The translations under genes were made by a program, and so were the position numbers. A stretch of DNA of 64,000 nt. Source: Staphylococcus capitis subsp. capitis. GTDB lineage: Bacteria; Bacillota; Bacilli; Staphylococcales; Staphylococcaceae. Shown here one piece after another: positions 1 to 8,744 of this stretch. The DNA is taken from positions 124,001 through 188,000 of the forward strand of contig NZ_CP145263.1 in the NCBI RefSeq assembly GCF_040739495.1. Direction: 5' to 3'. Positions within the stretch are counted from its first letter, which is position 1, and each line of letters begins with the position of its first letter. A model generated the notes under the pieces. That model had not been told where the DNA came from. It saw only the letters and a list, made by a program, of their open reading frames with translations, and made no database searches.

Positions 1-910
1 TGAAAATGAGTTGCAAACAGTGACTGCAGAACCTTGGATTAAAATTTCGGATAGAGGATTACAATTAGAAGGCTTAAATTTCGATCGCGAAGGCAATTTA
101 TTCTTATTAGATGTCTTTGAAGGTAATATATTTAAAGTGAATACATCTACCAAAGAAGTGACTCGACCATTCGTGTCTGAAAAAGCGAATCCAGCAGCTA
201 TTAAAGTTCATAAAGATGGACGTTTATTTATATGTTATTTAGGCGACTTTAAGACGACAGGTGGTATTTTCTCAACTACTGAAGAAGGCGAACAATTTGA
301 AGAAATTGTTTCTGAATTAAGCACAGAATACTGTATTGACGATATGGTATTTGATAGTAAGGGTGGTTTCTACTTCACTGATTTCAGAGGATACTCAACA
401 AATCCTCTAGGCGGTGTTTATTATGTATCACCAGACTTCAAGACAATTACACCAGTGATACAGAATATCTCAGTTGCAAACGGTGTCGCATTAAGTACTG
501 ATGAACGCGTATTGTGGGTGACTGAAACAACTACAAATCGTCTTCATCGTATTGAATTAGAAGAAGATGGTGTGACTATTGCACCATTTGGCGCCACGAT
601 TCCATATTACTTTACAGGTCATGAAGGGCCAGATTCATGTTGTATCGATAGTGATGATAACCTTTATGTGGCAATGTATGGTCAAGGTCGTGTCTTAGTC
701 TTTAATAAAAAGGGTTACCCAATTGGTCAGATCCTAATGCCAGGCCGTGATGAAGGTAAAATGCTACGTTCAACGCATCCACAATTTATTCCAGGTACAA
801 ATCAATTGTTAATTTGTACAAATGATATTGAGAATAACTCTGAAGGCGGTTCAATGATTTATACGGTCAATGGATTTGCTAAAGGTCATCAAAGTTACCA
901 ATTTCAATAG
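1..910 (+). CDS. drp35: Drp35-type lactonase (5' end outside window)
   Basis: The reading frame is already open at the left edge (gaa at 2-4) and runs to a stop at 908-910, so this is the C-terminal ~300 residues of a protein of about 325. The fold is the six-bladed SMP-30/gluconolactonase propeller, and the sequence closely follows the S. aureus cytoplasmic lactonase Drp35, induced by cell-wall-active drugs. Visible hallmarks are [19 protein letters not shown] and [15 protein letters not shown], the acidic residues that hold the calcium ion. A TTG at 11 is not a credible start because homology continues upstream. A terminator follows at 984-1017. Confidence 0.93.
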   Translation, partial: ENELQTVTAEPWIKISDRGLQLEGLNFDREGNLFLLDVFEGNIFKVNTSTKEVTRPFVSEKANPAAIKVHKDGRLFICYLGDFKTTGGIFSTTEEGEQFEEIVSELSTEYCIDDMVFDSKGGFYFTDFRGYSTNPLGGVYYVSPDFKTITPVIQNISVANGVALSTDERVLWVTETTTNRLHRIELEEDGVTIAPFGATIPYYFTGHEGPDSCCIDSDDNLYVAMYGQGRVLVFNKKGYPIGQILMPGRDEGKMLRSTHPQFIPGTNQLLICTNDIENNSEGGSMIYTVNGFAKGHQSYQFQ

Positions 911-983
911 ATGCAAATTTTTTAAGAACAAGTTAATTATTAGAGATATAAATAAAAAATCAGGCTATAGCCCATCAATAAAC

Positions 984-1019
984 AACCCCTCACTATAAGC
1001 GATGATAGTGAGGGGTTTA
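984..1019. terminator. Bidirectional terminator between drp35 and yceI
   Basis: A perfect 13-bp inverted repeat (984-996 with 1005-1017) has an 8-nt loop and AT-rich flanks. It lies between two convergent genes and probably serves both. Confidence 0.85.
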
Positions 1020-1078
1020 ACTCATTTATAATTGTGTTTTACTATTTAAGAGATAAAATGATGGATATGTTTATTTTA

Positions 1079-1594
1079 TTAATCTTCTAAACTGAATTCA
1101 GCTGATGCTTCAAATTTTACTTCTTTACCTAACATTACGCCGCCAGTTTCTAATGTTTGGTTGAAGCTCATGCCATATTTTTCACGGTCAATTGTACCTG
1201 TAACAATAAATCCTGTTACTTGTGAACCGTTCATTGGATTTTTACTAATACCATTAAATTCAACATCGAAAGTTTCTTCGTGTGTTTCACCTTTAATAGT
1301 TAAATCGCCCGTTACTTTGTTCTCTGAAACTTCTTTTGTTTCAAATGTCCATTTGTCGTTTTCATCTGTTGCGAAGAAGTCACCAGATTTCAAGTGATTA
1401 TCTCTATCTTCATTTTGCGTGTCGACTGAGCTTGGAATGATAGTTGCAGTTGCTTTAAGTGAACTTAAGTCGTTAATATCTCCATCTAATTGAACATCAT
1501 ATTGGGAGAAAGTACCTTTCACTTTAGATACCATTAAATGTTTGATTTGGAATTGAATATCACTATGTGCTTGATCAAATGTGAATTGAGTCAT
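1079..1594 (-). CDS. YceI family lipocalin-like protein
   Basis: A 171-aa protein of the YceI family, the single-domain beta barrel that binds isoprenoid or polyisoprenoid lipids. The family opening TFDQAHSDIQFQIKHLMVSKVKGTF and the C-terminal pattern DREKYGMSFN are visible. There is no signal peptide, as expected for the cytoplasmic staphylococcal form. The length is full for the family. The start is supported by a purine-rich stretch (aaggggtaat) just upstream on the minus strand. It is monocistronic and convergent with drp35. The physiological ligand is not known from sequence. Confidence 0.93.
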   Translation of the reverse strand: MTQFTFDQAHSDIQFQIKHLMVSKVKGTFSQYDVQLDGDINDLSSLKATATIIPSSVDTQNEDRDNHLKSGDFFATDENDKWTFETKEVSENKVTGDLTIKGETHEETFDVEFNGISKNPMNGSQVTGFIVTGTIDREKYGMSFNQTLETGGVMLGKEVKFEASAEFSLED

Positions 1595-1843
1595 GATTAC
1601 ATTACCCCTTTTTCATAAGTTTTTAAGTATAATAATTATACCTGATATAATTATTATAAAATCGTTTGCTCAAGTTGCAATCAATAAGTTCTCAATATAC
1701 TCATTTTTGAAAAATAACTTCTATTAAACATTTACCAATTTTGAGTCATTGTTAGCTGTTATTTTTATAAAAAGAGATGTGTAAAACTTTATTATCTAGG
1801 GAATAATCGTTGTGATAAACAATTTCTAAAGAGGTGAAGAAAT

Positions 1844-2368
1844 ATGAAAGATATCTCAAGAGGTATCAAGCATATTGGTTTAACTGTACCGGATATAGAG
1901 GAAGCCACTGAATTCTTCAAAAAGGGTTTAGACGGAAAGATTGCCTATGATAGTCAAAGAAAAGATGAGAAACCACGTAGTGGTAAAGATGTAGAAAAAA
2001 TATTGGGCATGAGTAAAGGTGCTCAAATCGTACATAAACGGATGATGGTATTTGGGAATGGTCCAAATATTGAGATGTTTGAATTCCAAAATGCAAAGCA
2101 ACGAAAACCTGAAGCACTTCAAGATATTGGTTATACACATTTATCGTTTTATGTAGATGACTTTGAAGTGGCTGTAGCTAAAGTAAGATCAGCCGGTGGA
2201 GAACTTATTTCTGAGCCTCATAGTAATACGAGATATGAAGACACCGAAGGGAATCAAACAGTATATGTTAAAACACCATGGGGAAGTCTCATTGAATTAC
2301 AAACCGTTCCAAATGGATTTTATTATCCTCCAGATAATGAAGCGGAACTCTTTACGCCAAGTGAATAA
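1844..2368 (+). CDS. VOC family (glyoxalase/bleomycin-resistance fold) protein
   Basis: A 174-aa protein with two halves of the vicinal-oxygen-chelate fold: KHIGLTVPDIEEATEFFKKGL at the N terminus and YTHLSFYVDDFEVAVAKVRSAGG in the second half, ending with VYVKTPWGSLIELQTVP. The metal-site pattern (His in the first strand, His in HLSFYV, Glu in LIELQ) looks intact, so an enzyme rather than a mere binding protein is plausible. The substrate is unknown. The start ATG at 1844 has the RBS gaggtgaag. The gene stands alone and is closed by the hairpin at 2399-2427. Confidence 0.85.
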   Translation: MKDISRGIKHIGLTVPDIEEATEFFKKGLDGKIAYDSQRKDEKPRSGKDVEKILGMSKGAQIVHKRMMVFGNGPNIEMFEFQNAKQRKPEALQDIGYTHLSFYVDDFEVAVAKVRSAGGELISEPHSNTRYEDTEGNQTVYVKTPWGSLIELQTVPNGFYYPPDNEAELFTPSE

Positions 2369-2398
2369 TATATATTAAGTTTAACTTTTTATTATGTG

Positions 2399-2432
2399 AA
2401 ACTGAGATAGTTCATCTGTCTCAGTTTATTTT
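2399..2432 (+). terminator. Terminator after the VOC gene
   Basis: A 9-bp perfect stem (2399-2407 with 2419-2427) is followed by a T-rich stretch on the plus strand. Confidence 0.8.
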
Positions 2433-2498
2433 TATAAAAATAATTTTTTAGATAGTAAAAGAATGAGTGTGTATAACTAGTGATTATCAAACTATACA

Positions 2499-2537
2499 TA
2501 AAAACCCCCTTCAAAGTGGCTCTCTTTGAAGGGGTAG
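2499..2537 (-). terminator. Terminator of mqo
   Basis: An 11-bp perfect stem (2506-2516 with 2524-2534) is followed on the minus strand by a short T-run, about 130 nt past the mqo stop. A weaker 6-bp hairpin at 2605-2627 lies between them. Confidence 0.8.
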
Positions 2538-2669
2538 GGGAAATAAGGTTAATTTAGTTTCAACTTTTTGTTACTTCTAACTTTTACAATATTTATTAAG
2601 GGTTTTGGGGTCAGGAGAGAGCCCCAAGTAAGGACTTTAATATTTTATATTTTACAGGGAAAGGGTTAA

Positions 2670-4166
2670 TTATTTAGATTTATAATAAATTAATTCTAAA
2701 TCTTTTGATGTTTGTTTACGAGTTTCTCTCATTAATTGAACATCATCTATAAGTGATTGACCATATGAAGGAATCATATTTTGTAATTTAGGTTTCCATT
2801 CATTTTCGTAGTCAGCGAAGTTTCGTTCTAGAACTTCTAACGCTACAGAAACTGAAGTTGATGCTCCTGGTGATTCTCCTAATAATGCAATAACTGAGTG
2901 ATCTTCAGAGTTCACAACTTCTGTACCGAATTGAATGAATCCTTTACCGTGCTCAGGTGTATCTTTGATAACTTGAACACGTTTACCTGCAGTGTATAAT
3001 TGCCAATCTTCGTCACGAGCTTCAGGGTAGAACGTGCGTAAGTGGTTCATACAACCTTCTTTTGTCATCAATACTTGGTCGATTGAATACTTGATTAAAG
3101 GTAAATTTTTAACTGCAGATGCAAGTAGTGTTGTAATGTTGTATGGTTTTACAGATTTAAATAAATCTAAGTTAGAACCATTTTTTAAGAATTTAGGACC
3201 GATATTCGCAAATGGACCAAATAATAATGTTCTTTCACCATCAATATAACGCGTATCAAGATGAGGTACAGTCATTGGTGGTGTGCCTGGTGGTTCTTTA
3301 CCATATACTTTAACGTCGTGTTCATTAATGACTTCAGGGTTAGTACAAATTAAGAACTGACCGCTAATAGGGAAACCACCGAGGTGCTTGCTTTCAGGGA
3401 TACCAGTTTTTTGTAATAGTGGAATAGCGCCACCGCCAGCACCTATAAAGACGTAATCCGCGAATACAGTTTCCTCTGAACCATTGTTACGGTTTCTTAC
3501 TTTCACTTCCCAGATGCCGTCTTGACGTCGGTTGAAATCAATGACTTCATGATTATATTGAACATCAGCATTAGGATGTTGCTCAATATTTTTAGCCATT
3601 TTACGTGTTAACTCACCATAGTTAACATCGGTACCTTCGTCAATTTTGCTAGCTGCCATGATTTCATTGCCAGTACGACCTTTCATCATCAATGGCATCC
3701 ATTTTCTCATTTCTTCGATATCTTCCGTATATTCGATGTTGTCAAACATAGGGAAGTTACGCATCGCTTCGTAACGGTCTTTTAAGAATTTAACGTTATT
3801 CTTACCTCTTACGAAACTAATGTGAGGAAGTGGATTAATAAATTCTCTAGGGTTATCAATGTTGCCACTTTTCACAAGGTGTCCCCAGAATTGCTTAGAA
3901 ATCTCAAATTGTTCATTGATTTCTTTCGCTTTTTCTATATCAATTGAACCATCCGGTTGTTGAACTGTATAATTCAGTTCGCATAACGCAGCATGTCCAG
4001 TACCGGCATTGTTTCTTTCGTTAGAACTTTCAATACCTGGACGATCTAAACGTTCATAGAGTTTGATGTTCCAATTAGGTTCTAATTCTTTAATCATAGA
4101 ACCGAATGTCGTACTTAAGACACCAGCGCCAATAATAACTATGTTTTTTGACTCATTGTTAGCCAT
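2670..4166 (-). CDS. mqo: Malate:quinone oxidoreductase
   Basis: A 498-aa FAD enzyme that oxidises malate to oxaloacetate at the membrane and passes electrons to menaquinone. After a short polar N terminus comes the Rossmann FAD motif IVIIGAGVLSTTFG (residues ~9-22), then the typical Mqo blocks NERNNAGTGHAALCELNYT, SFVRGKNNVKFLKDR, FIGAGGGAIPLLQKTGIPE and LLGESPGASTSV. Length matches the family. An in-frame ATG 36 nt upstream exists, but the ATG at 4166 has the RBS gaaaggtgag at good spacing, so I take that start. The gene is monocistronic. Staphylococci often carry two mqo paralogues, and which one this is cannot be told here. Confidence 0.95.
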   Translation of the reverse strand: MANNESKNIVIIGAGVLSTTFGSMIKELEPNWNIKLYERLDRPGIESSNERNNAGTGHAALCELNYTVQQPDGSIDIEKAKEINEQFEISKQFWGHLVKSGNIDNPREFINPLPHISFVRGKNNVKFLKDRYEAMRNFPMFDNIEYTEDIEEMRKWMPLMMKGRTGNEIMAASKIDEGTDVNYGELTRKMAKNIEQHPNADVQYNHEVIDFNRRQDGIWEVKVRNRNNGSEETVFADYVFIGAGGGAIPLLQKTGIPESKHLGGFPISGQFLICTNPEVINEHDVKVYGKEPPGTPPMTVPHLDTRYIDGERTLLFGPFANIGPKFLKNGSNLDLFKSVKPYNITTLLASAVKNLPLIKYSIDQVLMTKEGCMNHLRTFYPEARDEDWQLYTAGKRVQVIKDTPEHGKGFIQFGTEVVNSEDHSVIALLGESPGASTSVSVALEVLERNFADYENEWKPKLQNMIPSYGQSLIDDVQLMRETRKQTSKDLELIYYKSK

Positions 4167-4332
4167 TTTTTGCTCACCTTTCTTAAAATAGAACTCGTGC
4201 AAAAATAATTAAATTATTGCGCTGAGTCTTATTATAATTGCTAACAATCTATAACAAAAATACATATTTTCAATAATACCTATTCCATTTTGTAATAATT
4301 TAGACATAATATGCTCATTGATTAGACACAAA

Positions 4333-4520
4333 TTAGGAGTAGAACTTGAATTTAATCATATGTCCTACTCCTAATAAATGAGAAGATGGCTACCATAAGT
4401 TGGAGCCCCGTCAGCAAGAAGGGCTAGAATTGAAAGAAGCTTGATATAAGCACATTTTCAGTACAACCATCTACAGCATATATATTAATAAATAAGACTG
4501 CGACAATCATTTATGCCCAG
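4333..4520 (-). repeat. Staphylococcal dispersed intergenic repeat element (probable)
   Basis: A non-coding block between mqo and the tubby-like gene. Read on the minus strand it opens with gaggctgggcataaatg and ends in a 10-bp inverted repeat (4333-4342 with 4365-4374). The gaggctggg/gtcccagcctc style of end is characteristic of intergenic elements scattered through staphylococcal genomes. The identification is from memory of that family, not from an alignment. The remainder of the 4167-4522 gap holds only the AT-rich mqo promoter region. Confidence 0.45.
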
Positions 4521-4522
4521 CC

Positions 4523-5017
4523 TCAAATTTTATTCATTAATGCATGAGAGAGTATGATTAATAACTCTTCTATTGGTTTACTACTTTCATTTAAAATATG
4601 GAAGCTCACTTGTCCTTCATTTTTAGCCCAATGAGATAGTTTTTCATTCTCATAATTCGTAATAGTACATGTTTCTGGGCTCGTCTTTTTAATAAAATAA
4701 TCTTCATTATCATAAGTGAATTTAACCGGTTTGTTCACCAATGTGAACTCTTTCATCTCAATATGAGTACCTCTGTAATTACAATGAATCTCTCTAAAGT
4801 TTCTAAAATTTGGAATACATTTAGAAGTAAATATTACATTTTTCTCTAAATCCCTAACGACATAAGAGGTATATATTCCTGCTTGAGGAATAATGATGTC
4901 TAACCCTTTAATAAATGGGTTAGGGTACGATTTACGTATGTATAAATAGAGATTCCCATCATCATACATCGTTTTCCATCTCGTATCAAAGTAATTGCTG
5001 AGTGTATAAGTAATCAT
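4523..5017 (-). CDS. Tubby C-terminal-domain-like protein
   Basis: A 164-aa cytoplasmic protein without a signal peptide or membrane segment. It is rich in short beta-strand patterns (YLYIRKSY, AGIYTSYVVRD, FTLVNKPVKFTYD, DYFIKKTSP), consistent with the tubby-like/LURP-one-type barrel found in many Firmicutes, where function is unclear. It ends in an amphipathic helix (EELLIILSHALM), as members of that fold do. The family call is a fold-level resemblance, not a confident homology. It is monocistronic. Confidence 0.6.
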   Translation of the reverse strand: MITYTLSNYFDTRWKTMYDDGNLYLYIRKSYPNPFIKGLDIIIPQAGIYTSYVVRDLEKNVIFTSKCIPNFRNFREIHCNYRGTHIEMKEFTLVNKPVKFTYDNEDYFIKKTSPETCTITNYENEKLSHWAKNEGQVSFHILNESSKPIEELLIILSHALMNKI

Positions 5018-5378
5018 CCTTCATCAACCTTCGATTTGTAAATTTTCATTATAAATATATTCCCTATTTTTAGGAAAATAAAAACTAAAATCATAAATTT
5101 TTTAAATTAAATAGATCTAAATAAAATAAAACACTATACGAGATAGTTTAACGAGCGTGGCTATGTCGTCGCATAGAGTTTTAATGTGTAAATGAGTTAG
5201 CTAAAAATTTCTCATTAAGTCTTACATTTGTAGGTGAGGGTGTGAGGCTTAGGTTTGTCTGAGGTAAGACATCCTGCATGCTAGCTCAACGTTGAATTTA
5301 TAACTAGTTTGAAGTAAAAGTTAGAAAAAAGGGTATATGCTAAAAAGTCAGTAATAAACAAATTGAGGTGGTGAGTAT
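5018..5378. other. Intergenic stretch between divergent genes with possible RNA structure
   Basis: This 360-nt gap holds the divergent promoters of the tubby-like gene and the acetyltransferase. At 5219-5270, 7-nt arms (gtcttac / gtaagac) enclose a 38-nt G-rich loop. It might be a 5' leader of the acetyltransferase mRNA, but it matches no RNA family I can name. Confidence 0.3.
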
Positions 5379-5897
5379 ATGTTAGAAACCGATAGACTTT
5401 ACTTATTAAAACCAGATATTGAGCATCTTGATGCGCTTTTCCAACTACATACGAATAATGAATCAACAAAATACACTCCTAAAGGTATACACGAGAACAA
5501 AGATATTACTAAAGGATTTATAAAAGGTTGGAGAAGACATTGGGAAGAAAATGACTTTGGATACTTTATGTTAATAGCCAAAGATACTGGAGAATTAGTA
5601 GGGATGAGTGGTTTTGAATACCGCACCATTAATTATCAATTATTCTTAAACTTGTATTATAGACTTTTTCCAAAATATACAGGTGAAGGATTAGCTACTG
5701 AAGCAATCGAAATGATATCACGATGGATGAAACAATTTGATGCAGTAACACTAAAACTTATACGAACGAATCAGGTCAATGAATCTTCTATTAAGCTTGC
5801 CGAACGTTTAGGATATGAATTAAATGATACGTGGAATAATATTATAAATGATGGGGATCGTTGTTATTTTAAGCAACAGTTAAATGTTCCTTTGTAA
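5379..5897 (+). CDS. GNAT family N-acetyltransferase (RimJ/RimL type)
   Basis: A 172-aa acetyl-CoA-dependent acetyltransferase. It opens with the RimJ/RimL pattern MLETDRLYLLKPDIEH, contains LVGMSGFEYR, the acetyl-CoA-binding strand-loop YTGEGLATEAIEMISRWM (motif A) and LKLIRTNQVNESSIKLAERLGYE (motif B). Full length. The start is supported by the RBS gaggtggtgag. The acceptor may be a protein N terminus or a small molecule; sequence does not say. It is followed by the terminator at 5912-5943. Confidence 0.9.
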   Translation: MLETDRLYLLKPDIEHLDALFQLHTNNESTKYTPKGIHENKDITKGFIKGWRRHWEENDFGYFMLIAKDTGELVGMSGFEYRTINYQLFLNLYYRLFPKYTGEGLATEAIEMISRWMKQFDAVTLKLIRTNQVNESSIKLAERLGYELNDTWNNIINDGDRCYFKQQLNVPL

Positions 5898-5911
5898 ATA
5901 TTTACGTTATT

Positions 5912-5943
5912 GAGTGAGATAATTTTTATCTCGCTCTTTTTTT
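5912..5943 (+). terminator. Terminator of the acetyltransferase gene
   Basis: A 10-nt stem (5912-5921 with 5927-5936) is directly followed by a run of seven Ts. Confidence 0.9.
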
Positions 5944-6153
5944 ATGCGTATTCAAATCATTGTTTAGTCAGCCTGATACATAGATATATGTTTAAACTCA
6001 TTATTCGTTTGAACTCTTAAAGTGAATATAAAGCGATAGTTTTTTATATTAACATTAAATCAAAATAAAATTAAGATATATTTAATAATATTGTACGCCT
6101 CATTAATGTTATATTGATTATTGTATGATGATATTAATTTGAGGGATGAGATA

Positions 6154-7284
6154 ATGAGAAAGACTTTATATTTATTTTTTGTTTCTATTTTGTTGATGGT
6201 ATTCATTTTAGAAGGATGCTCAAAACAGAAAGATTCTCACACTGAAGATAGTGAAAATGAAAATATGTATGCAAGTCATCAATCAAAAATGACTAAAGAT
6301 TGGCAAACATACGATGGTGAAATATACCATATCTTTTATCATCCACTTATTACTGACGCTAAAGTGGCATTTTCGGGGAGCCCACAAGAAGCCAAAGGTA
6401 ATAATGACTGGATGATTACAGCTAACGAATTTAAAAAATCTCTAGAAGAGTTACATAAAAGAAATTATATTTTAATTAATCCACACGATGCTTATGATTT
6501 AAAAGCAAAAACGATAAATAAGAAGAAATTAAAATTACCTAAAGGTAAAAAACCATTAATACTATCTATCGATGACATGAACTATTATGAGTACATGCGT
6601 GGAAAAGGGTATGCCGACAGATTAGTTTTAGATAAAAACAAACATGTTGTGTCAGAAACGAAGCGAAAGAATGGCAAAGTAACACATTCTAAAGACGATG
6701 ATATCGTTCCAATATTAAATGACTTTGTTAAAAAACACCCTGATTTCTCTTTAAATGGACAAAAAGGTGTAGTTGCATTAACAGGATATAATGGCGTTTT
6801 AGGATATCGTACAAATGAAATAGATAGTAAGCATTATAAGGACCGTAAAGCTAAAGCAACAAAAGTAGCTGATGCAATGAAAAGAGATGGTTGGACATTC
6901 GCCAGTCACTCATATGGACATATTAATTTTGAACAATCATCTTTTGAAGGAATTGTTAAAGATACAAAACGTTGGGAGAAAGAAGTTACACCAATTATAG
7001 GTAAAACTGATTTATTTATTTTCCCCCATGGTGCCCAGGATAGAGATACGCCAGCATATAACTATCTGATTAAAGAAGGTCACTTTAAATATTTGGCTGG
7101 AGTAGGACCTAACAACTTTACAGATGTTGAACCAGATAATGTATATCAAGATAGAGTTGCAGTAGATGGTTTGAACTTATACGAATTTAAAGATAAATTA
7201 AAGCCTTTTATGAATCCTGAGAAGGTTTATGATAAACACGATCGCAGTTACTTTAGAGGGAATAAAGATTATCAACAAGAATAA
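6154..7284 (+). CDS. Polysaccharide-deacetylase-like lipoprotein
   Basis: A 376-aa lipoprotein. The start ATG at 6154 follows gagggatgag; a GTG/TTG-type start 33 nt upstream lacks an RBS. The signal ends in the lipobox LEGC, giving a lipid-anchored Cys ~22. The extracellular part has the NodB/polysaccharide-deacetylase core: LILSIDDMNYYEY (metal Asp), ASHSYGHINF (metal His pair) and IFPHGAQDRDT. The fold family removes N- or O-acetyl groups from polysaccharides such as PNAG, chitin or peptidoglycan. It is distinct in sequence from IcaB in this window and lies 12 kb away. It could modify wall polymers. Substrate not deducible. Confidence 0.8.
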   Translation: MRKTLYLFFVSILLMVFILEGCSKQKDSHTEDSENENMYASHQSKMTKDWQTYDGEIYHIFYHPLITDAKVAFSGSPQEAKGNNDWMITANEFKKSLEELHKRNYILINPHDAYDLKAKTINKKKLKLPKGKKPLILSIDDMNYYEYMRGKGYADRLVLDKNKHVVSETKRKNGKVTHSKDDDIVPILNDFVKKHPDFSLNGQKGVVALTGYNGVLGYRTNEIDSKHYKDRKAKATKVADAMKRDGWTFASHSYGHINFEQSSFEGIVKDTKRWEKEVTPIIGKTDLFIFPHGAQDRDTPAYNYLIKEGHFKYLAGVGPNNFTDVEPDNVYQDRVAVDGLNLYEFKDKLKPFMNPEKVYDKHDRSYFRGNKDYQQE

Positions 7285-7360
7285 ATATTCGTTAATAAGA
7301 TGAAGTTATGCGAATTATTTACTTTCATAATTTCATTCAGATAATTACTCATAACAAGTA

Positions 7361-7400
7361 AACAGGCTAAGACATTAACGTTATGTCCTAGCCTGTTTTA
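7361..7400. terminator. Bidirectional terminator
   Basis: A 15-bp stem with one mismatch (7361-7375 with 7383-7397) sits between the convergent deacetylase and DJ-1 genes, with T-rich flanks on the plus strand and A-rich on the other side. Confidence 0.88.
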
Positions 7401-7424
7401 CATTAAGAAATAGCATAATAAATC

Positions 7425-8015
7425 TTACTCGTAAGGATTGCCAAATTTTCTACAATATTCATAAAAGCCAAATCTGTTCATAAAAGAGATTTTATCAATG
7501 TTTTCATCAGAATCCAGATTTATCATTTTAAGAACTTGTTCGGTAAATTCAATAGGCGCAGTTCCATTAGCAGTAACAAGATGATTATCACGAATGGATT
7601 GAGTATTTTTAAATGATTTATGATTTAAATAATTAGGAAATTCAGCCCATAATTGAATTGAATTTCCAGTATGATGATATTGATTTAAGAAACCATTTTT
7701 AGCTAAATAGTCTACAGCACCACAAATCGCACCGATAGGTTTCGATGAATTAAAATTCTCATTAATGAAATTTAATAAAGTAGTTGATTCAATATGCCAG
7801 TTATTACCACCAATTAGTATTAATAAATCACCAGTTGGACATCTTTGGTTTAAATTATAATCAATCAAAGTTTTAAAACCACCTATCGATGTAACAATAT
7901 CTTGTAGAGAGACAGTTTTAACTTGCCATTCAGAGCTTTGATTAAGTTCAGAATTAAGATATGAGGCTTCCCAATCTGCATATTCATCTAATAATAAAAA
8001 TAGAGCTGTTTTCAT
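7425..8015 (-). CDS. DJ-1/PfpI family protein
   Basis: A 196-aa class-I amidotransferase-fold protein. Visible are ALFLLLDEYADWEASYL at the N terminus, DLLILIGGNNW, and the nucleophile elbow IGAICGAVDYLA with the cysteine in AICGA, followed by DNHLVTANGTAPIEF. This matches the YoaZ/PfpI-like branch, whose members act as glyoxalases, deglycases or stress proteins. The RBS aagggag precedes the ATG at 8015. It lies 16 nt downstream of yjdF in the same operon, so the riboswitch upstream of yjdF should control both. The actual substrate is unknown. Confidence 0.85.
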   Translation of the reverse strand: MKTALFLLLDEYADWEASYLNSELNQSSEWQVKTVSLQDIVTSIGGFKTLIDYNLNQRCPTGDLLILIGGNNWHIESTTLLNFINENFNSSKPIGAICGAVDYLAKNGFLNQYHHTGNSIQLWAEFPNYLNHKSFKNTQSIRDNHLVTANGTAPIEFTEQVLKMINLDSDENIDKISFMNRFGFYEYCRKFGNPYE

Positions 8016-8031
8016 AGTTAAACTCCCTTAA

Positions 8032-8439
8032 TTAATGTCCTTTATGCTTTTCTTTCGATTTTTGTCTTTTTATAGACTTCTTATACGCTTTTAATTGTTC
8101 TTTATGGCTTTTCTTTAGTTTTTTTCGTGATTTCTTTTTTAACTCTTGTTCTTTCTTTATAGCTTCTTGAGCCATTGTAGTAAATTTAGGCTTTTTTTGC
8201 TCCTTAGCTACTTCTCTTTGTAATCTCTTGGGATTAACTTTCTTGACTTTCTTTTGAACACTTATCCGCGTATGTGTGTTATCAATTAAAGACTCTAAAT
8301 CCTCCTTGATAAATTTAAGAACGTCTTCGTCATTTGGCTCTGGACCAAAGACGTGTTTAGAAAATCGAACTGAATTATTGTTATTGAATTCAACTAAACC
8401 TATAAAAAACTGACCATCATGAAATATTGATAATTTCAT
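8032..8439 (-). CDS. yjdF: YjdF family RNA-binding-like protein (DUF2992)
   Basis: A 135-aa protein. The N-terminal 60 residues (MKLSIFHDGQFFIGLVEF, then VFGPEPNDEDVLKFI) match the YjdF/DUF2992 family. The C-terminal half is a lysine/arginine-rich tail with blocks such as KKSRKKLKKSHKEQLKAYKK, fit for nucleic-acid binding. Its function is not established. In Bacillus the gene is preceded by the yjdF riboswitch that senses azaaromatic compounds. Here it is first in an operon with a DJ-1 gene and has a structured leader at 8440-8540. The start has an exceptionally strong RBS (gaggaggg), which the leader can hide. Confidence 0.85.
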   Translation of the reverse strand: MKLSIFHDGQFFIGLVEFNNNNSVRFSKHVFGPEPNDEDVLKFIKEDLESLIDNTHTRISVQKKVKKVNPKRLQREVAKEQKKPKFTTMAQEAIKKEQELKKKSRKKLKKSHKEQLKAYKKSIKRQKSKEKHKGH

Positions 8440-8545
8440 GTACAGTCCCTCCTCTATTAAATATTGAAATGATGGACAACCTGAGGAGGAGGGCTACTGA
8501 CAAATCTTATGATTTGCATTGGGACTACCAACCCAATTGTGTTTT
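8440..8545 (-). promoter_or_regulatory. Probable yjdF (azaaromatic) riboswitch
   Basis: The minus-strand leader of yjdF folds into two perfect 6-bp hairpins (8532-8537 with 8518-8523; 8511-8516 with 8501-8506). These are followed by a CCCTCCTC tract (8483-8493) that is fully complementary to the Shine-Dalgarno GAGGAGGG (8447-8454). Sequestration of the RBS is what a translational riboswitch needs. Position upstream of yjdF makes the yjdF class the natural candidate, but I have not matched the consensus base by base. Confidence 0.65.
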
Positions 8546-8744
8546 TACATTTCACTGATAAGTATTACATGAACAAGTCAATATTACAAAAACACTTAAT
8601 TTATAGAGCTCTTGAAGCAAGTTAATTTAATCCTCTTATGCGCGTGTATTCGGTATTTTTGAAAAGTTGAGCAAAACTTGATATAAGTATATGTAAAGTA
8701 CATAAACTAACAAGAATATTAGAAAAATGAAATCAGGTGATACG

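Noticed and set aside
1917..2140. Minus-strand ORFs opposite the VOC gene
   Set aside because: They lie fully antisense to a well-supported gene and show no family features.
4333..4520. Considered as an insertion-sequence remnant
   Set aside because: There is no transposase reading frame or target-site duplication; the ends fit a dispersed intergenic repeat instead.
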